From NCBI RefSeq assembly GCF_000174415.1, contig NZ_ACJM01000004.1, forward strand, positions 1-64,000: a stretch of DNA of 64,000 nucleotides, written 5' to 3'. Source of the stretch: Dethiobacter alkaliphilus AHT 1. GTDB taxonomy: Bacteria; Bacillota; Dethiobacteria; Dethiobacterales; Dethiobacteraceae. This document shows, one piece after another, positions 52,780 to 60,503 of this stretch. Position 1 is the stretch's first letter. Each line of letters starts with the position of its first letter. The notes under the pieces are model-generated. The model did no database searches. It was given only the letters and a program-made list of their open reading frames with translations, and was not told where the DNA came from. Position numbers and translations under genes: made by a program.

Positions 52780-53884
52780 AATCTCACCCCGCCAGACAGG
52801 CCAGCTGGTATTCATATCCATCCATGCCACCATCATCCTCTTTGTGCCGGCCATCACCGCCACAGCCGCCGGCCACGATGCGTGGCTGTCCACCTTTACC
52901 GGTTCACTTTTCGGGCTGGTAACCCTGGCCATAGTATCCTGGCTCAGTGTAAAACATCCCGGCCAGAATCTGTTTCAGTACAGTGAAACAGTCTTTGGCA
53001 AATACATAGGTAAACTGATCGGGCTGGCCTATGTATGGCTGTTTTTACATATGGTGGCTATCATTGTCCGCGAATTCGGCGATTTTATGACCACTTCCTT
53101 TATGCCCAACACTCCTCTGTCGGTATTTAACTTCAGCCTCCTTGTCCTCTGCGCCTGGGCCGTCATTGCCGGCCTGGAAGCCATCGCCCGCATGAACGAA
53201 TTTATCATTATCCTGGTGGTTTCATTTTTACTGCTCATCATTACCCTCTCCATTGGCAGGTGGGATCTGGGCTTACTTCTGCCCTTTTATTCGCGCGGCA
53301 TCATGCCTATTCTGGAAGGGGCCCAAGCCCCCGCCGCCTGGCACGGTGAAGTGGTATGGCTGGCCGTCATTATTCCCTTTATGACCCGGCCGGGCCGGGC
53401 TTTTCTGGCCGGTGCCGGCGGTATCATCGGTTCAGCAATATTACTGACCACGGGTGTTGTGGCGGCTTTGGCGGTACTGGGCCCGGAATTGGTGTCGTCT
53501 TTCCGTTTTCCCTTTCACCTTTTTACCCGCACCATCAATATCGGCGACCTTCTCACCCGCTTTGAACCGGTGGTTATGACCACCTGGGTGGCCGGTGTGT
53601 TTCTCAAAACTTCCATCTTTTATTACTGCGCCTCGCTGGGCCTGGCACAGGTCCTGGGGCTCTCCGAATACCGCCTGGTGGTACTGCCCCTGGGAGTAAT
53701 GGCCGGCACTCTATCCATCCTGCTTTTTCCCGATGTCACCGTCCTCTCCCAGTTCTTAGGGGAAATATGGCCTCGCTACAGCATTTCCATCTATTTTTTG
53801 GGCCTGCCATCGCTCTTTTTGGCGGTAACACTGATTCGCGAAAAAATTTTCGGCACCAAATTTGGAGGGACCAAACGTGATTAG
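52763..53884 (+). CDS. Spore germination permease subunit GerB
   Basis: 373 residues from ATG 52763, which has GGAGG 7 nt upstream and lies 17 bp before the gerA stop; in-frame starts further up have no site. About ten helices of the APC-type amino-acid permease fold (Spore_permease family), beginning ISPRQTGQLVFISI. B-subunits are thought to bind germinant. The C-subunit gene overlaps its end by 8 bp. Confidence 0.92.
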   Translation: MLEKGKISPRQTGQLVFISIHATIILFVPAITATAAGHDAWLSTFTGSLFGLVTLAIVSWLSVKHPGQNLFQYSETVFGKYIGKLIGLAYVWLFLHMVAIIVREFGDFMTTSFMPNTPLSVFNFSLLVLCAWAVIAGLEAIARMNEFIIILVVSFLLLIITLSIGRWDLGLLLPFYSRGIMPILEGAQAPAAWHGEVVWLAVIIPFMTRPGRAFLAGAGGIIGSAILLTTGVVAALAVLGPELVSSFRFPFHLFTRTINIGDLLTRFEPVVMTTWVAGVFLKTSIFYYCASLGLAQVLGLSEYRLVVLPLGVMAGTLSILLFPDVTVLSQFLGEIWPRYSISIYFLGLPSLFLAVTLIREKIFGTKFGGTKRD

Positions 53885-55154
53885 GCTCAGACAATTGATA
53901 ACCGCCATCCTTATCTTAACTCTGCCTCTTTTTGCCGGCTGCTGGGACCAGGTGGAAATTGAAGATCTGGCTGTGGTGCGGGCCATCGGCTTAGACTATC
54001 TGCCGGGAAGGCAATCACCATATCTTGTGACCCTGGCAATCAAACGTCCTGCGGGCATTGATGAGCAAGGGGGTGCAGGCGGTGAACCCACCATTATTTA
54101 CTCCGGAGTGGGAGCCTCAGTTGACCTGGCCATTCAGCAGGCCACCAATTCCATGTCCAAAACCATCTTTTTAGCCCACGCGGAAGTATATCTGGTAGGC
54201 GAAGAAGCTGCCAAAGCCGGGGTCTCCCCTTTTCTGGACTTTATTATCCGCCACCCGGAGACCCGGTTAAACGGGTTTATGCTGGTCACAGAAGGAATGG
54301 CCCATGATGCCCTACAGCTTACTGAACGGATGGAAGAAAGTGTCAGTGAGGAGATTCTCAGCCTGATTTTCACATCTCAGGAAACTTCGGAAACAGAGGT
54401 GGATGAGGTGTTCATTTTTCTGCGCCAGATGGCTACTCCGGGCAAAGACCCCCACGCCGGCGCACTTACGGTGAAGGCGCCTTTGGCTGAACAAATAGCC
54501 AATGAGGACGACGAAGATGAGAATAATGATAATGATCAAGAAGAAAATGGCGAAAATGAGCAAGACAATGGTAACGGTGAGGAAAACGATACAGGTAATC
54601 AGGAAGATGATGTGCATGCACTGGAAGGTATTGCCGTTTTTGCCGGGGACAAACTGGCGGACATTCTTAAGTACCCGGAATCCCGGGGCATTCTCTGGCT
54701 GACCAACAACATGCGCCGCAGCATAATGGCGGTAAGTGACCCGGTTCACCCGGAGCATATCGTCAACATCAGTATCGCCCGCACCGCGACTAAAATCACC
54801 CCGGTTATGGAAAACGGAGAATTTTCTTTCCGCATCGAAGTTGATACCGAAGGAGACCTTGAGAGCCAGAGCAGTGAAACAGACTTGTCAAAACCTGAAG
54901 AAATTGAAAAATTAAACGACGCCTTAGCCGGAGTCATTAAGGAAGAGATGGAAAAGACCCTGCGCAGACTGCAGGAACTGCAGACAGACGTTATGGGCCT
55001 GGGCATGCGCTTAAACCGCAGGCACCCCCAGGTGTACCGAGAAGTGGCGGATCGCTGGCCCGAAGAATTCAGCAAGGTAAACGTTGATATCCACGTGGAA
55101 GCCAATATCCGCCGCACCGGCCAGCACTCCCACACCACCCGGGTAAACCGCTAA
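53877..55154 (+). CDS. Spore germination lipoprotein GerC with acidic insert
   Basis: 425 residues from GTG 53877 with GGAGGG upstream; an in-frame ATG five codons earlier is too close to that site. Lipobox LFAGC (Cys about 22) followed by WDQVEIEDLA, the Ger(x)C signature. The N-terminal domain ends near 200, and the C-terminal GerC domain lies about 245-400. Between them, residues about 208-243 form a run of Asp, Glu, Asn, Gln and Gly with almost no other residue. That run is absent from standard GerC proteins and looks like a slippage-prone expansion. Confidence 0.9.
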   Translation: MIRLRQLITAILILTLPLFAGCWDQVEIEDLAVVRAIGLDYLPGRQSPYLVTLAIKRPAGIDEQGGAGGEPTIIYSGVGASVDLAIQQATNSMSKTIFLAHAEVYLVGEEAAKAGVSPFLDFIIRHPETRLNGFMLVTEGMAHDALQLTERMEESVSEEILSLIFTSQETSETEVDEVFIFLRQMATPGKDPHAGALTVKAPLAEQIANEDDEDENNDNDQEENGENEQDNGNGEENDTGNQEDDVHALEGIAVFAGDKLADILKYPESRGILWLTNNMRRSIMAVSDPVHPEHIVNISIARTATKITPVMENGEFSFRIEVDTEGDLESQSSETDLSKPEEIEKLNDALAGVIKEEMEKTLRRLQELQTDVMGLGMRLNRRHPQVYREVADRWPEEFSKVNVDIHVEANIRRTGQHSHTTRVNR

Positions 55155-55169
55155 ATTGGAGGGTAGAAC

Positions 55170-55367
55170 ATGCTGATTTTACTTTTGTCAGGCCTCTTCC
55201 TCATTGTATTGCTGGAAGCACCGCGCCTGCTGCTCAAAAAGATGTGGAAAGAACTAATTGTTTTTCTGGGCTTGTGGGCCATCGCCTCTTCTTTGGCCGT
55301 AGCACAGTTTATTGGCGTGGACCTACCCAACCCCACCGACATCTTACATGCAATCTTCCTCCCCTAG
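55170..55367 (+). CDS. Small two-helix membrane protein, probable Ger D-type subunit
   Basis: 65 residues, with TTGGAGGG upstream of the ATG at 55170. Two predicted helices (about 2-18 and 28-48) are separated by the charged RLLLKKMWKE turn. Position directly after gerC with a 15-bp gap, size and topology fit the small D-subunits that modulate GerA-type receptors in Bacillus. Sequence identity is not checkable here. Confidence 0.6.
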   Translation: MLILLLSGLFLIVLLEAPRLLLKKMWKELIVFLGLWAIASSLAVAQFIGVDLPNPTDILHAIFLP

Positions 55368-55400
55368 TGGAACAAGGCACCCTCTACCATGACAGACAGG

Positions 55401-55448
55401 TTGGGACAGGGGGACCCTCTGCGAGGACAGGCAGGTCAACTGTCCCAT
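55401..55448. repeat. GGGACA-type hairpin repeat with 17-nt insert
   Basis: Relative of the element at 7437-7474. The boundary GGGGAC (55410-55415) | AGGTCAACTGTCCC (from 55433) is split by the insert CCTCTGCGAGGACAGGC (55416-55432). The outer GGGACAG/CTGTCCC pair still allows a hairpin that may terminate the ger operon. Confidence 0.78.
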
Positions 55449-55462
55449 TTTCAGTTCCTACA

Positions 55463-55497
55463 AAAGCACACGCCCTAACTGTCAGGGCGTGTGCTTT
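55463..55497 (-). terminator. Intrinsic terminator of comEA
   Basis: A 14-bp perfect stem (55463-55476 with 55484-55497) has a 7-nt loop, 2 bp beyond the comEA stop codon. A-rich sequence inside the 5' arm gives a short T run on the minus strand. Confidence 0.8.
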
Positions 55498-55499
55498 CC

Positions 55500-56078
55500 T
55501 CAATACAACGTAATATGTTCTTTTAGTGACTCCACTGTCTTAACCCCAATTCCGGAGACCTGCACCAAATCTTCCACGGAACGAAACGGTCCGTTTTCCT
55601 CCCGGTAACTGCTAATAGCGGCCGCTTTAGCCGGGCCTATGCCGGGCAATGCCTCCAGCTCCGCAGCGGTGGCGGTATTAATATTTACCTTCCCGCTTTC
55701 TGCTACACCGCCGGTCGGTGTTTCCACATCTTCGGCAAAAGGTACGTTAATCCGCCGCCCGTCATAGAGCGGTTCCGCCAGATTCAGCGCATGGGCATCG
55801 CCATCCGGCAGCACTCCCCCCGCCGCCTCCAGCGCCTCATAAATGCGGGCACCGTCTGAGAGGGTATACACCCCGGGATTTTGCACCGCCCCGGCCACAT
55901 GAACCATAATCTCATGAACTTCATTAACTTCCAACTCTCCTGCGCTCTCTTCAGGAGCTTCGATGACAAATTCACCAGGGGTTTTCGGTGTCAGGGCAAA
56001 GCGGATGACAAGTCCCAACACCAGCATGCCGGCCAAGACCAGAGCGCCAATTTGCTCTTTTCTGGTCATTTGCAGCAT
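55500..56078 (-). CDS. comEA: ComEA-type DNA-binding competence protein
   Basis: 192 residues, GGGAGGC upstream of ATG 56078. One N-terminal membrane helix (about 10-28), an SLBB-type domain (about 55-112, with VHVAGAVQNPGVY) and a helix-hairpin-helix domain (about 130-190) with VNINTATAAELEALPGIGP and a second GIG. It binds incoming double-stranded DNA at the cell surface and hands it to ComEC. Confidence 0.95.
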   Translation of the reverse strand: MLQMTRKEQIGALVLAGMLVLGLVIRFALTPKTPGEFVIEAPEESAGELEVNEVHEIMVHVAGAVQNPGVYTLSDGARIYEALEAAGGVLPDGDAHALNLAEPLYDGRRINVPFAEDVETPTGGVAESGKVNINTATAAELEALPGIGPAKAAAISSYREENGPFRSVEDLVQVSGIGVKTVESLKEHITLY

Positions 56079-56084
56079 TAAAAC

Positions 56085-56148
56085 AGCCTCCCGACAAATT
56101 TTGAGTGATTCTTCTTGACGAAGTCACTCTTTTCCTGCCAGGGAGGCT
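56085..56148 (-). promoter_or_regulatory. Leader hairpin that can mask the comEA ribosome binding site
   Basis: AGCCTCCC (56085-56092) is perfectly complementary to GGGAGGCT (56141-56148). On the comEA mRNA the first of these is the Shine-Dalgarno GGGAGGCT. An inner stem GAGTGA/TCACTC (56103-56128) closes the loop. Either a leuS terminator or a translation-controlling structure is possible. Confidence 0.4.
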
Positions 56149-56177
56149 TAATTTTTGACATTATTTCCTGGGAAATG

Positions 56178-58646
56178 TCAGCGTACGACCAAATTAACTA
56201 GCTTGTCCGGGACAGTAATGGCTTTAACCACCTGCTTGCCCTCCACCAACTGGCCAATACGGTCATCGGCCATAGCCTGCTTTTGCATGGCCTCTTTGTC
56301 CAGGCCGGCAGGGATGGTCAGCTTACCCCGCACCTTACCGTTAACCTGCACCACAATCTCCACTTCCGCCACCTGCAGCACGTCCGGATCATAAGCGGGC
56401 CACTGCTGCTGATGCACACTGCCTTCCTTGCCCAGCCGCTCCCACATTTCCTCTCCCAGATGGGGAGCAAAGGGCGCCAATACCAGTACCAGCATTTCCA
56501 AAAACTCCGCCATGGCAGCAGTGTTAATATGGTCTTCCTTTTCATTCATATATCCGTACGCTGTATTAACAGCCTCCATTACAGCGGAGATGGCGGTATT
56601 GAAGTTAAACCGCTCCTCAATATCTTCGGTGACTTTTTTCAAGGCGGTATGTGCCGCCCGGCGCAGCTCCTGGTCCTGCTTGTCATACTCTGCCGTTTCC
56701 CCGTTTTGCCCCCGCACATCGTCGGCATAGCGGTCCACCAGACGCCAGACCCGTTTCAGGAAGCGGTAACACCCTTCCACTCCCCGGTCGCTCCAGTCCA
56801 GATCTTTCTCCGGCGGCGCGGCAAAGAGAATAAACAGCCGCCCGGTATCGGCGCCATACTTCTCAATAATTTCATCGGGGCTAACCACATTACCCTTGGA
56901 TTTAGACATCTTGGCCCCGTCTTTGTTTACCATACCCTGGGCCAACAGTCGGGTGAAAGGCTCCACCGCCTCGGTCATGCCGGCATCATGGAGTACTTTG
57001 GTGAAAAAGCGGGAATACAACAGGTGCAGGATAGCATGCTCAATGCCACCGATATACTGATCCACCGGCAGCCAGGCATCACTTCTGTCCTTGGCAAAAG
57101 CTTCATTTTCATTCTTGGGATCCGTATAGCGGAAGAAATACCAGGACGAGCAGATAAAGGTGTCCATGGTATCGGTCTCCCGCCGTCCTTTTCCACCACA
57201 GGTGGGGCACTTGGCGTTAAGAAAACCTTCATGCTCAGCCAAGGGAGACTTCCCGGCCTCAAATTTCACATCTTCAGGCAGCATCACCGGCAAATCCTCA
57301 TCGGGAACCGGCACCGGCCCGCACTCATCACAATAAATCATGGGAATGGGCGCACCCCAGTAGCGCTGACGGGAAATAAGCCAATCCCGCAACCTGTAGG
57401 TAACTTTCCCCGTGCCCCAGTCATTGTCTTCCAGATACTCAATAATGGCCTTTTTAGCCGCAACGCTGTCCGTACCGTCAAAGCGGGAAGAATTCACCAA
57501 TACCCCCGCATCAACGTATGCTTCCTGCATATCCTCAACCTGCAGAAATTTATCCCGCGGCGAAATTACCACCTGAATGGGCAGGTTATACTTCTTGGCA
57601 AATTCAAAGTCCCGCTGGTCATGGGCAGGAACACCCATCACCGCTCCGGTACCATAACCCATCAAAACATAATTGCCCACCAAGATAGGCACCTCTTTGC
57701 CGTTAACAGGATTGATGCAGTACGACCCGGTAAAGACCCCTTCTTTCTCCATCTCAGTGGAGGAGCGGTCCACTTCCGACATTTTCCGGGCCTTGTCCAC
57801 CAACTGCCGTACCGCCGCTTCATGCTCGGTTCCCACCGTTAAATCATCCACCAGCGGATGCTCCGCCGCCAGCACCATATAAGTCACACCATATAAAGTA
57901 TCGGGCCTGGTGGTAAAGACGGGAATATCCACGTCTTTGCCTGTAACGGGAAACCGGATTTCCGCGCCTTCGCTTTTACCAATCCAGTTTTCCTGCATGG
58001 TCCGGACCCGCTCCGGCCAACCGTCAAGCAGTTTCAAATCATCCAAGAGCCGCTCCGCATAATCGGTGATTCGTAAAAACCACTGCTCCAGGTCCTTAAC
58101 CACCACTTCATCGCCGCAGCGCCAGCAGCCGCCGTCTTCTACCTGCTCATTGGCCAGCACTGTGGCACACTGCGGGCACCAGTTAACCGAAGCTTTCTTT
58201 TTATAGGCCAGTCCCCTTTTATAAAACAGCAAAAAGAGCCACTGGGTCCACTTATAATAATCAGGAGCACAGGTGGCAACCTCACGGTCCCAGTCGTAGC
58301 TTATGCCCAACGCTTTTTGCTGCTTTTTCATGGCCTCAATATTGGCATAAGTCCACTCCGCCGGATGTACCTGCCGCTCAATGGCAGCGTTTTCCGCCGG
58401 CAGGCCAAAAGCATCCCAACCCATGGGATGCAGCACACTGTAGCCCCGCATGTTTAAAAACCGGGCCAGCACATCTCCAATGGAGTAAACCCGCATATGC
58501 CCCATATGTAGTCGTCCGGAAGGATACGGAAACATTTCCAACACATAGTACTTCTTTTTTCCTTCCTCATCCGTCTTATAAAAATCTTCTTTTTCCCAGA
58601 AATTCTGCCATTTCGGCTCAATGACACTTGGATTGTAATCGGCCAC
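56178..58646 (-). CDS. leuS: Leucyl-tRNA synthetase
   Basis: 822 residues from GTG 58646, which has GGGAGGC 5 nt upstream; the open frame extends five codons to an ATG that overlaps that site. Class Ia synthetase with the HIGH-type motif HMGH near 48-51, KMSKSKGNV near 575-583, an editing domain in between, and zinc-like CPQC/CWRC and CPTC clusters. The C-terminus ends in the VNGKVRGKL stretch typical of LeuRS. Charges tRNA-Leu. No T-box motif was found upstream. Confidence 0.97.
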   Translation of the reverse strand: MADYNPSVIEPKWQNFWEKEDFYKTDEEGKKKYYVLEMFPYPSGRLHMGHMRVYSIGDVLARFLNMRGYSVLHPMGWDAFGLPAENAAIERQVHPAEWTYANIEAMKKQQKALGISYDWDREVATCAPDYYKWTQWLFLLFYKRGLAYKKKASVNWCPQCATVLANEQVEDGGCWRCGDEVVVKDLEQWFLRITDYAERLLDDLKLLDGWPERVRTMQENWIGKSEGAEIRFPVTGKDVDIPVFTTRPDTLYGVTYMVLAAEHPLVDDLTVGTEHEAAVRQLVDKARKMSEVDRSSTEMEKEGVFTGSYCINPVNGKEVPILVGNYVLMGYGTGAVMGVPAHDQRDFEFAKKYNLPIQVVISPRDKFLQVEDMQEAYVDAGVLVNSSRFDGTDSVAAKKAIIEYLEDNDWGTGKVTYRLRDWLISRQRYWGAPIPMIYCDECGPVPVPDEDLPVMLPEDVKFEAGKSPLAEHEGFLNAKCPTCGGKGRRETDTMDTFICSSWYFFRYTDPKNENEAFAKDRSDAWLPVDQYIGGIEHAILHLLYSRFFTKVLHDAGMTEAVEPFTRLLAQGMVNKDGAKMSKSKGNVVSPDEIIEKYGADTGRLFILFAAPPEKDLDWSDRGVEGCYRFLKRVWRLVDRYADDVRGQNGETAEYDKQDQELRRAAHTALKKVTEDIEERFNFNTAISAVMEAVNTAYGYMNEKEDHINTAAMAEFLEMLVLVLAPFAPHLGEEMWERLGKEGSVHQQQWPAYDPDVLQVAEVEIVVQVNGKVRGKLTIPAGLDKEAMQKQAMADDRIGQLVEGKQVVKAITVPDKLVNLVVR

Positions 58647-58743
58647 GATTCTGCCTCCCATACTAATATTCTTGCCTCAAAAGCCTGCCAACTACTGGCC
58701 GTAAACCATAACGCTAATGAAGCGGCATATATAACCAGTATTG

Positions 58744-58776
58744 AAAAACGCGCGTTAATTGACTAAAGAAGCGCGC
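58744..58776 (-). promoter_or_regulatory. Hairpin with T tract in the leuS leader
   Basis: On the minus strand GCGCG and CGCGC flank about 17 nt and are followed by GTTTTTC, about 100 bp before the leuS start and just after the predicted transcription start. It could be a weak attenuator. Without the conserved T-box sequence this remains speculative. Confidence 0.3.
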
Positions 58777-58783
58777 TATTCTT

Positions 58784-58813
58784 ATTATATACGGAGAAAA
58801 GCGTCGAATGCAA
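58784..58813 (-). promoter_or_regulatory. Sigma-A promoter of leuS
   Basis: On the minus strand TTGCAT (58813-58808) is followed after 18 bp by TATAAT (58789-58784). It gives a leader of roughly 130 nt before the leuS start codon. Confidence 0.65.
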
Positions 58814-58873
58814 GAGAGCAACTGCTATAGTTGCCCTTCAACGGATTCTCCACTTATTTAGTTGTAAAATGCA

Positions 58874-58903
58874 AGGGCGGAAAAACAAGCGTTTCTCCGC
58901 CCT
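58874..58903 (-). terminator. Terminator of the cytochrome gene
   Basis: Stem AGGGCGGA/TCCGCCCT with an inner AAAC/GTTT extension, 8 bp past the cytochrome stop codon. The downstream T tract on the minus strand is interrupted (TTGCATTTT). Confidence 0.65.
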
Positions 58904-58910
58904 GCCTGCT

Positions 58911-60386
58911 CTATTCATAAGCGATAAAGATTCTTATTCCTTCCGCTCCACTACCGCCCCCGGGAAAATCACCACACCAAACCAGGCAAACTCTCCCTTG
59001 TTTTTCAAAATTGCCAAACACAAACCCTGCTACCTCTGCCTGCTCACCTAACTGCCAGCCCTTCTCAGCCAGAGCTGCCGCCACATCGTTAAAAACATCC
59101 TCCCCAACCAGCGGTAAACGGTTACTGTAAACTACCAACCCAGCGGCTCCCAACGTACCTTCAGGGAACCATTCCTCCTGCTGCCAAATCGCAACAGCTT
59201 CGGGAATCGACCAATTAAAACGTGCATCCAGCGGAATATCCCCCGGAGGAGCAGAAACTGTTCTCACCCCATGCGCGCTGGTATGGCAGGAGAAACAATC
59301 GGTACGGTTTACCCGTATCGCTTCCCGCACCAGTGCATTATCGCTGTTGTGGCAACTCCCGCAATCATCCTGATGCCTAACCTCCTCCTCACTCATGGAA
59401 GTTCCATGGCACGAAGCACAGGATGAGTTTAGTGAAACAGAATGCTCCGGGTGGCCCTCAATGTTGCTTAAGTCGTGACAACTCCCACACGAAGTATCCT
59501 TCTCAGTGACCGCTTCCAGGACCGAAGCATACCGTGGCGTGTTAGTGGGAGTAGCAGCCAGCTCCACTTCCGGCACATCGACACCCCACATATCCTCGGG
59601 AGCTGAGTAGGGAGCATGCATCCTTGCCCTGATGGCGGTGGCCGGGTAGGGCAAATCAAACCATCTGTCCACAACACCCGATGTCCGGTAATACACTATG
59701 CCCCAGTTTCCATTATATAGAGCATGCACTTCCATGCTGTTTCCCCGGTTAAGCGCATGGGTAATCCGAATCCGGTTAATGGCCTCCCCTGCAGGAGCAT
59801 AATAAGTATCCGACCATTCCAGCTGATAATTCCTATCCTTTTCAATTCTCAGAGTATCATCGGTTTCCAGACGATCTGCCAGACCGGATCCGGTATGGCA
59901 TGTATCACAGGTCACAGGATCCCCATAACGGTCTGTACGATTCTCCCGATAATGTTCACTGGTCAGCGTCCCGGCATGGCACCCAAGACAAACCTCATCC
60001 CCGGACTCATGGGCTGCTGCCATATCATGCCGCACATTTGGCAGATTAAGAAAACCCTGCCTTCCATCGGTGGTATGTCTCCAGGAAAAATAGTTGTTGA
60101 TGCCCAAAGAGCCACCGGGATAATGACATACGGTACAGTATCGATATCTGGGACTTTGCTGTACATTCATATTATGACAACCAAGACATGGCGACTGAAC
60201 AGGATGTTCCCCCCTGACAATAGGGTTTGTACTCCACTGAGACTGCAAAACAGGAACATATTCGTCATGGCAGGACCAGCAGGTTGCCTCCCAGATAACC
60301 GGCATCTCCTGATAACCGGAAGCATGTACGCTACCTACAGCCAGCAATAATAGCAAGAGGATAATTGCCAACACCAGCTTTTTCAA
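58911..60386 (-). CDS. Secreted nonahaem c-type cytochrome
   Basis: 491 residues from a TTG start with AAGGAGG upstream. Signal peptide (about 1-22) then nine CxxCH haem-binding motifs: CWSCH, CLGCH, CTVCH, CLGCH and CDTCH before residue 170, then CGSCH, CASCH, CGSCH and CFSCH between about 300 and 375. The two groups are separated by a haem-free insert of about 130 residues rich in aromatic residues. The last 110 residues have no haem motif and resemble a small soluble domain (one CLVWC pair). Probably an extracytoplasmic electron carrier. No haem-lyase or partner oxidoreductase is nearby. Confidence 0.9.
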   Translation of the reverse strand: MKKLVLAIILLLLLLAVGSVHASGYQEMPVIWEATCWSCHDEYVPVLQSQWSTNPIVRGEHPVQSPCLGCHNMNVQQSPRYRYCTVCHYPGGSLGINNYFSWRHTTDGRQGFLNLPNVRHDMAAAHESGDEVCLGCHAGTLTSEHYRENRTDRYGDPVTCDTCHTGSGLADRLETDDTLRIEKDRNYQLEWSDTYYAPAGEAINRIRITHALNRGNSMEVHALYNGNWGIVYYRTSGVVDRWFDLPYPATAIRARMHAPYSAPEDMWGVDVPEVELAATPTNTPRYASVLEAVTEKDTSCGSCHDLSNIEGHPEHSVSLNSSCASCHGTSMSEEEVRHQDDCGSCHNSDNALVREAIRVNRTDCFSCHTSAHGVRTVSAPPGDIPLDARFNWSIPEAVAIWQQEEWFPEGTLGAAGLVVYSNRLPLVGEDVFNDVAAALAEKGWQLGEQAEVAGFVFGNFEKQGRVCLVWCGDFPGGGSGAEGIRIFIAYE

Positions 60387-60477
60387 CGTTCTTCCTCCTT
60401 CTCCTGACTATTTCGACGGCATCGTCATTTAAATTTATTCGCAGGTCAAAGGAGGCTGAACTGATTTTGTCATCAAA

Positions 60478-60501
60478 AATCCGGGGCATTTGCCCCGGAT
60501 T
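60478..60501 (-). terminator. Intrinsic terminator of the carboxyltransferase gene
   Basis: An 11-bp perfect stem (60478-60488 with 60491-60501) with a 2-nt gap reads into TTTTGATG on the minus strand, 3 bp past the stop codon. Confidence 0.85.
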
Positions 60502-60503
60502 CC

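Noticed and set aside
58660-58810. T-box leader upstream of leuS
   Set aside because: The conserved T-box sequence (AGGGTGG-like with ACCGCG) is absent. Only a weak GCGCG/CGCGC hairpin with a short T tract is seen.
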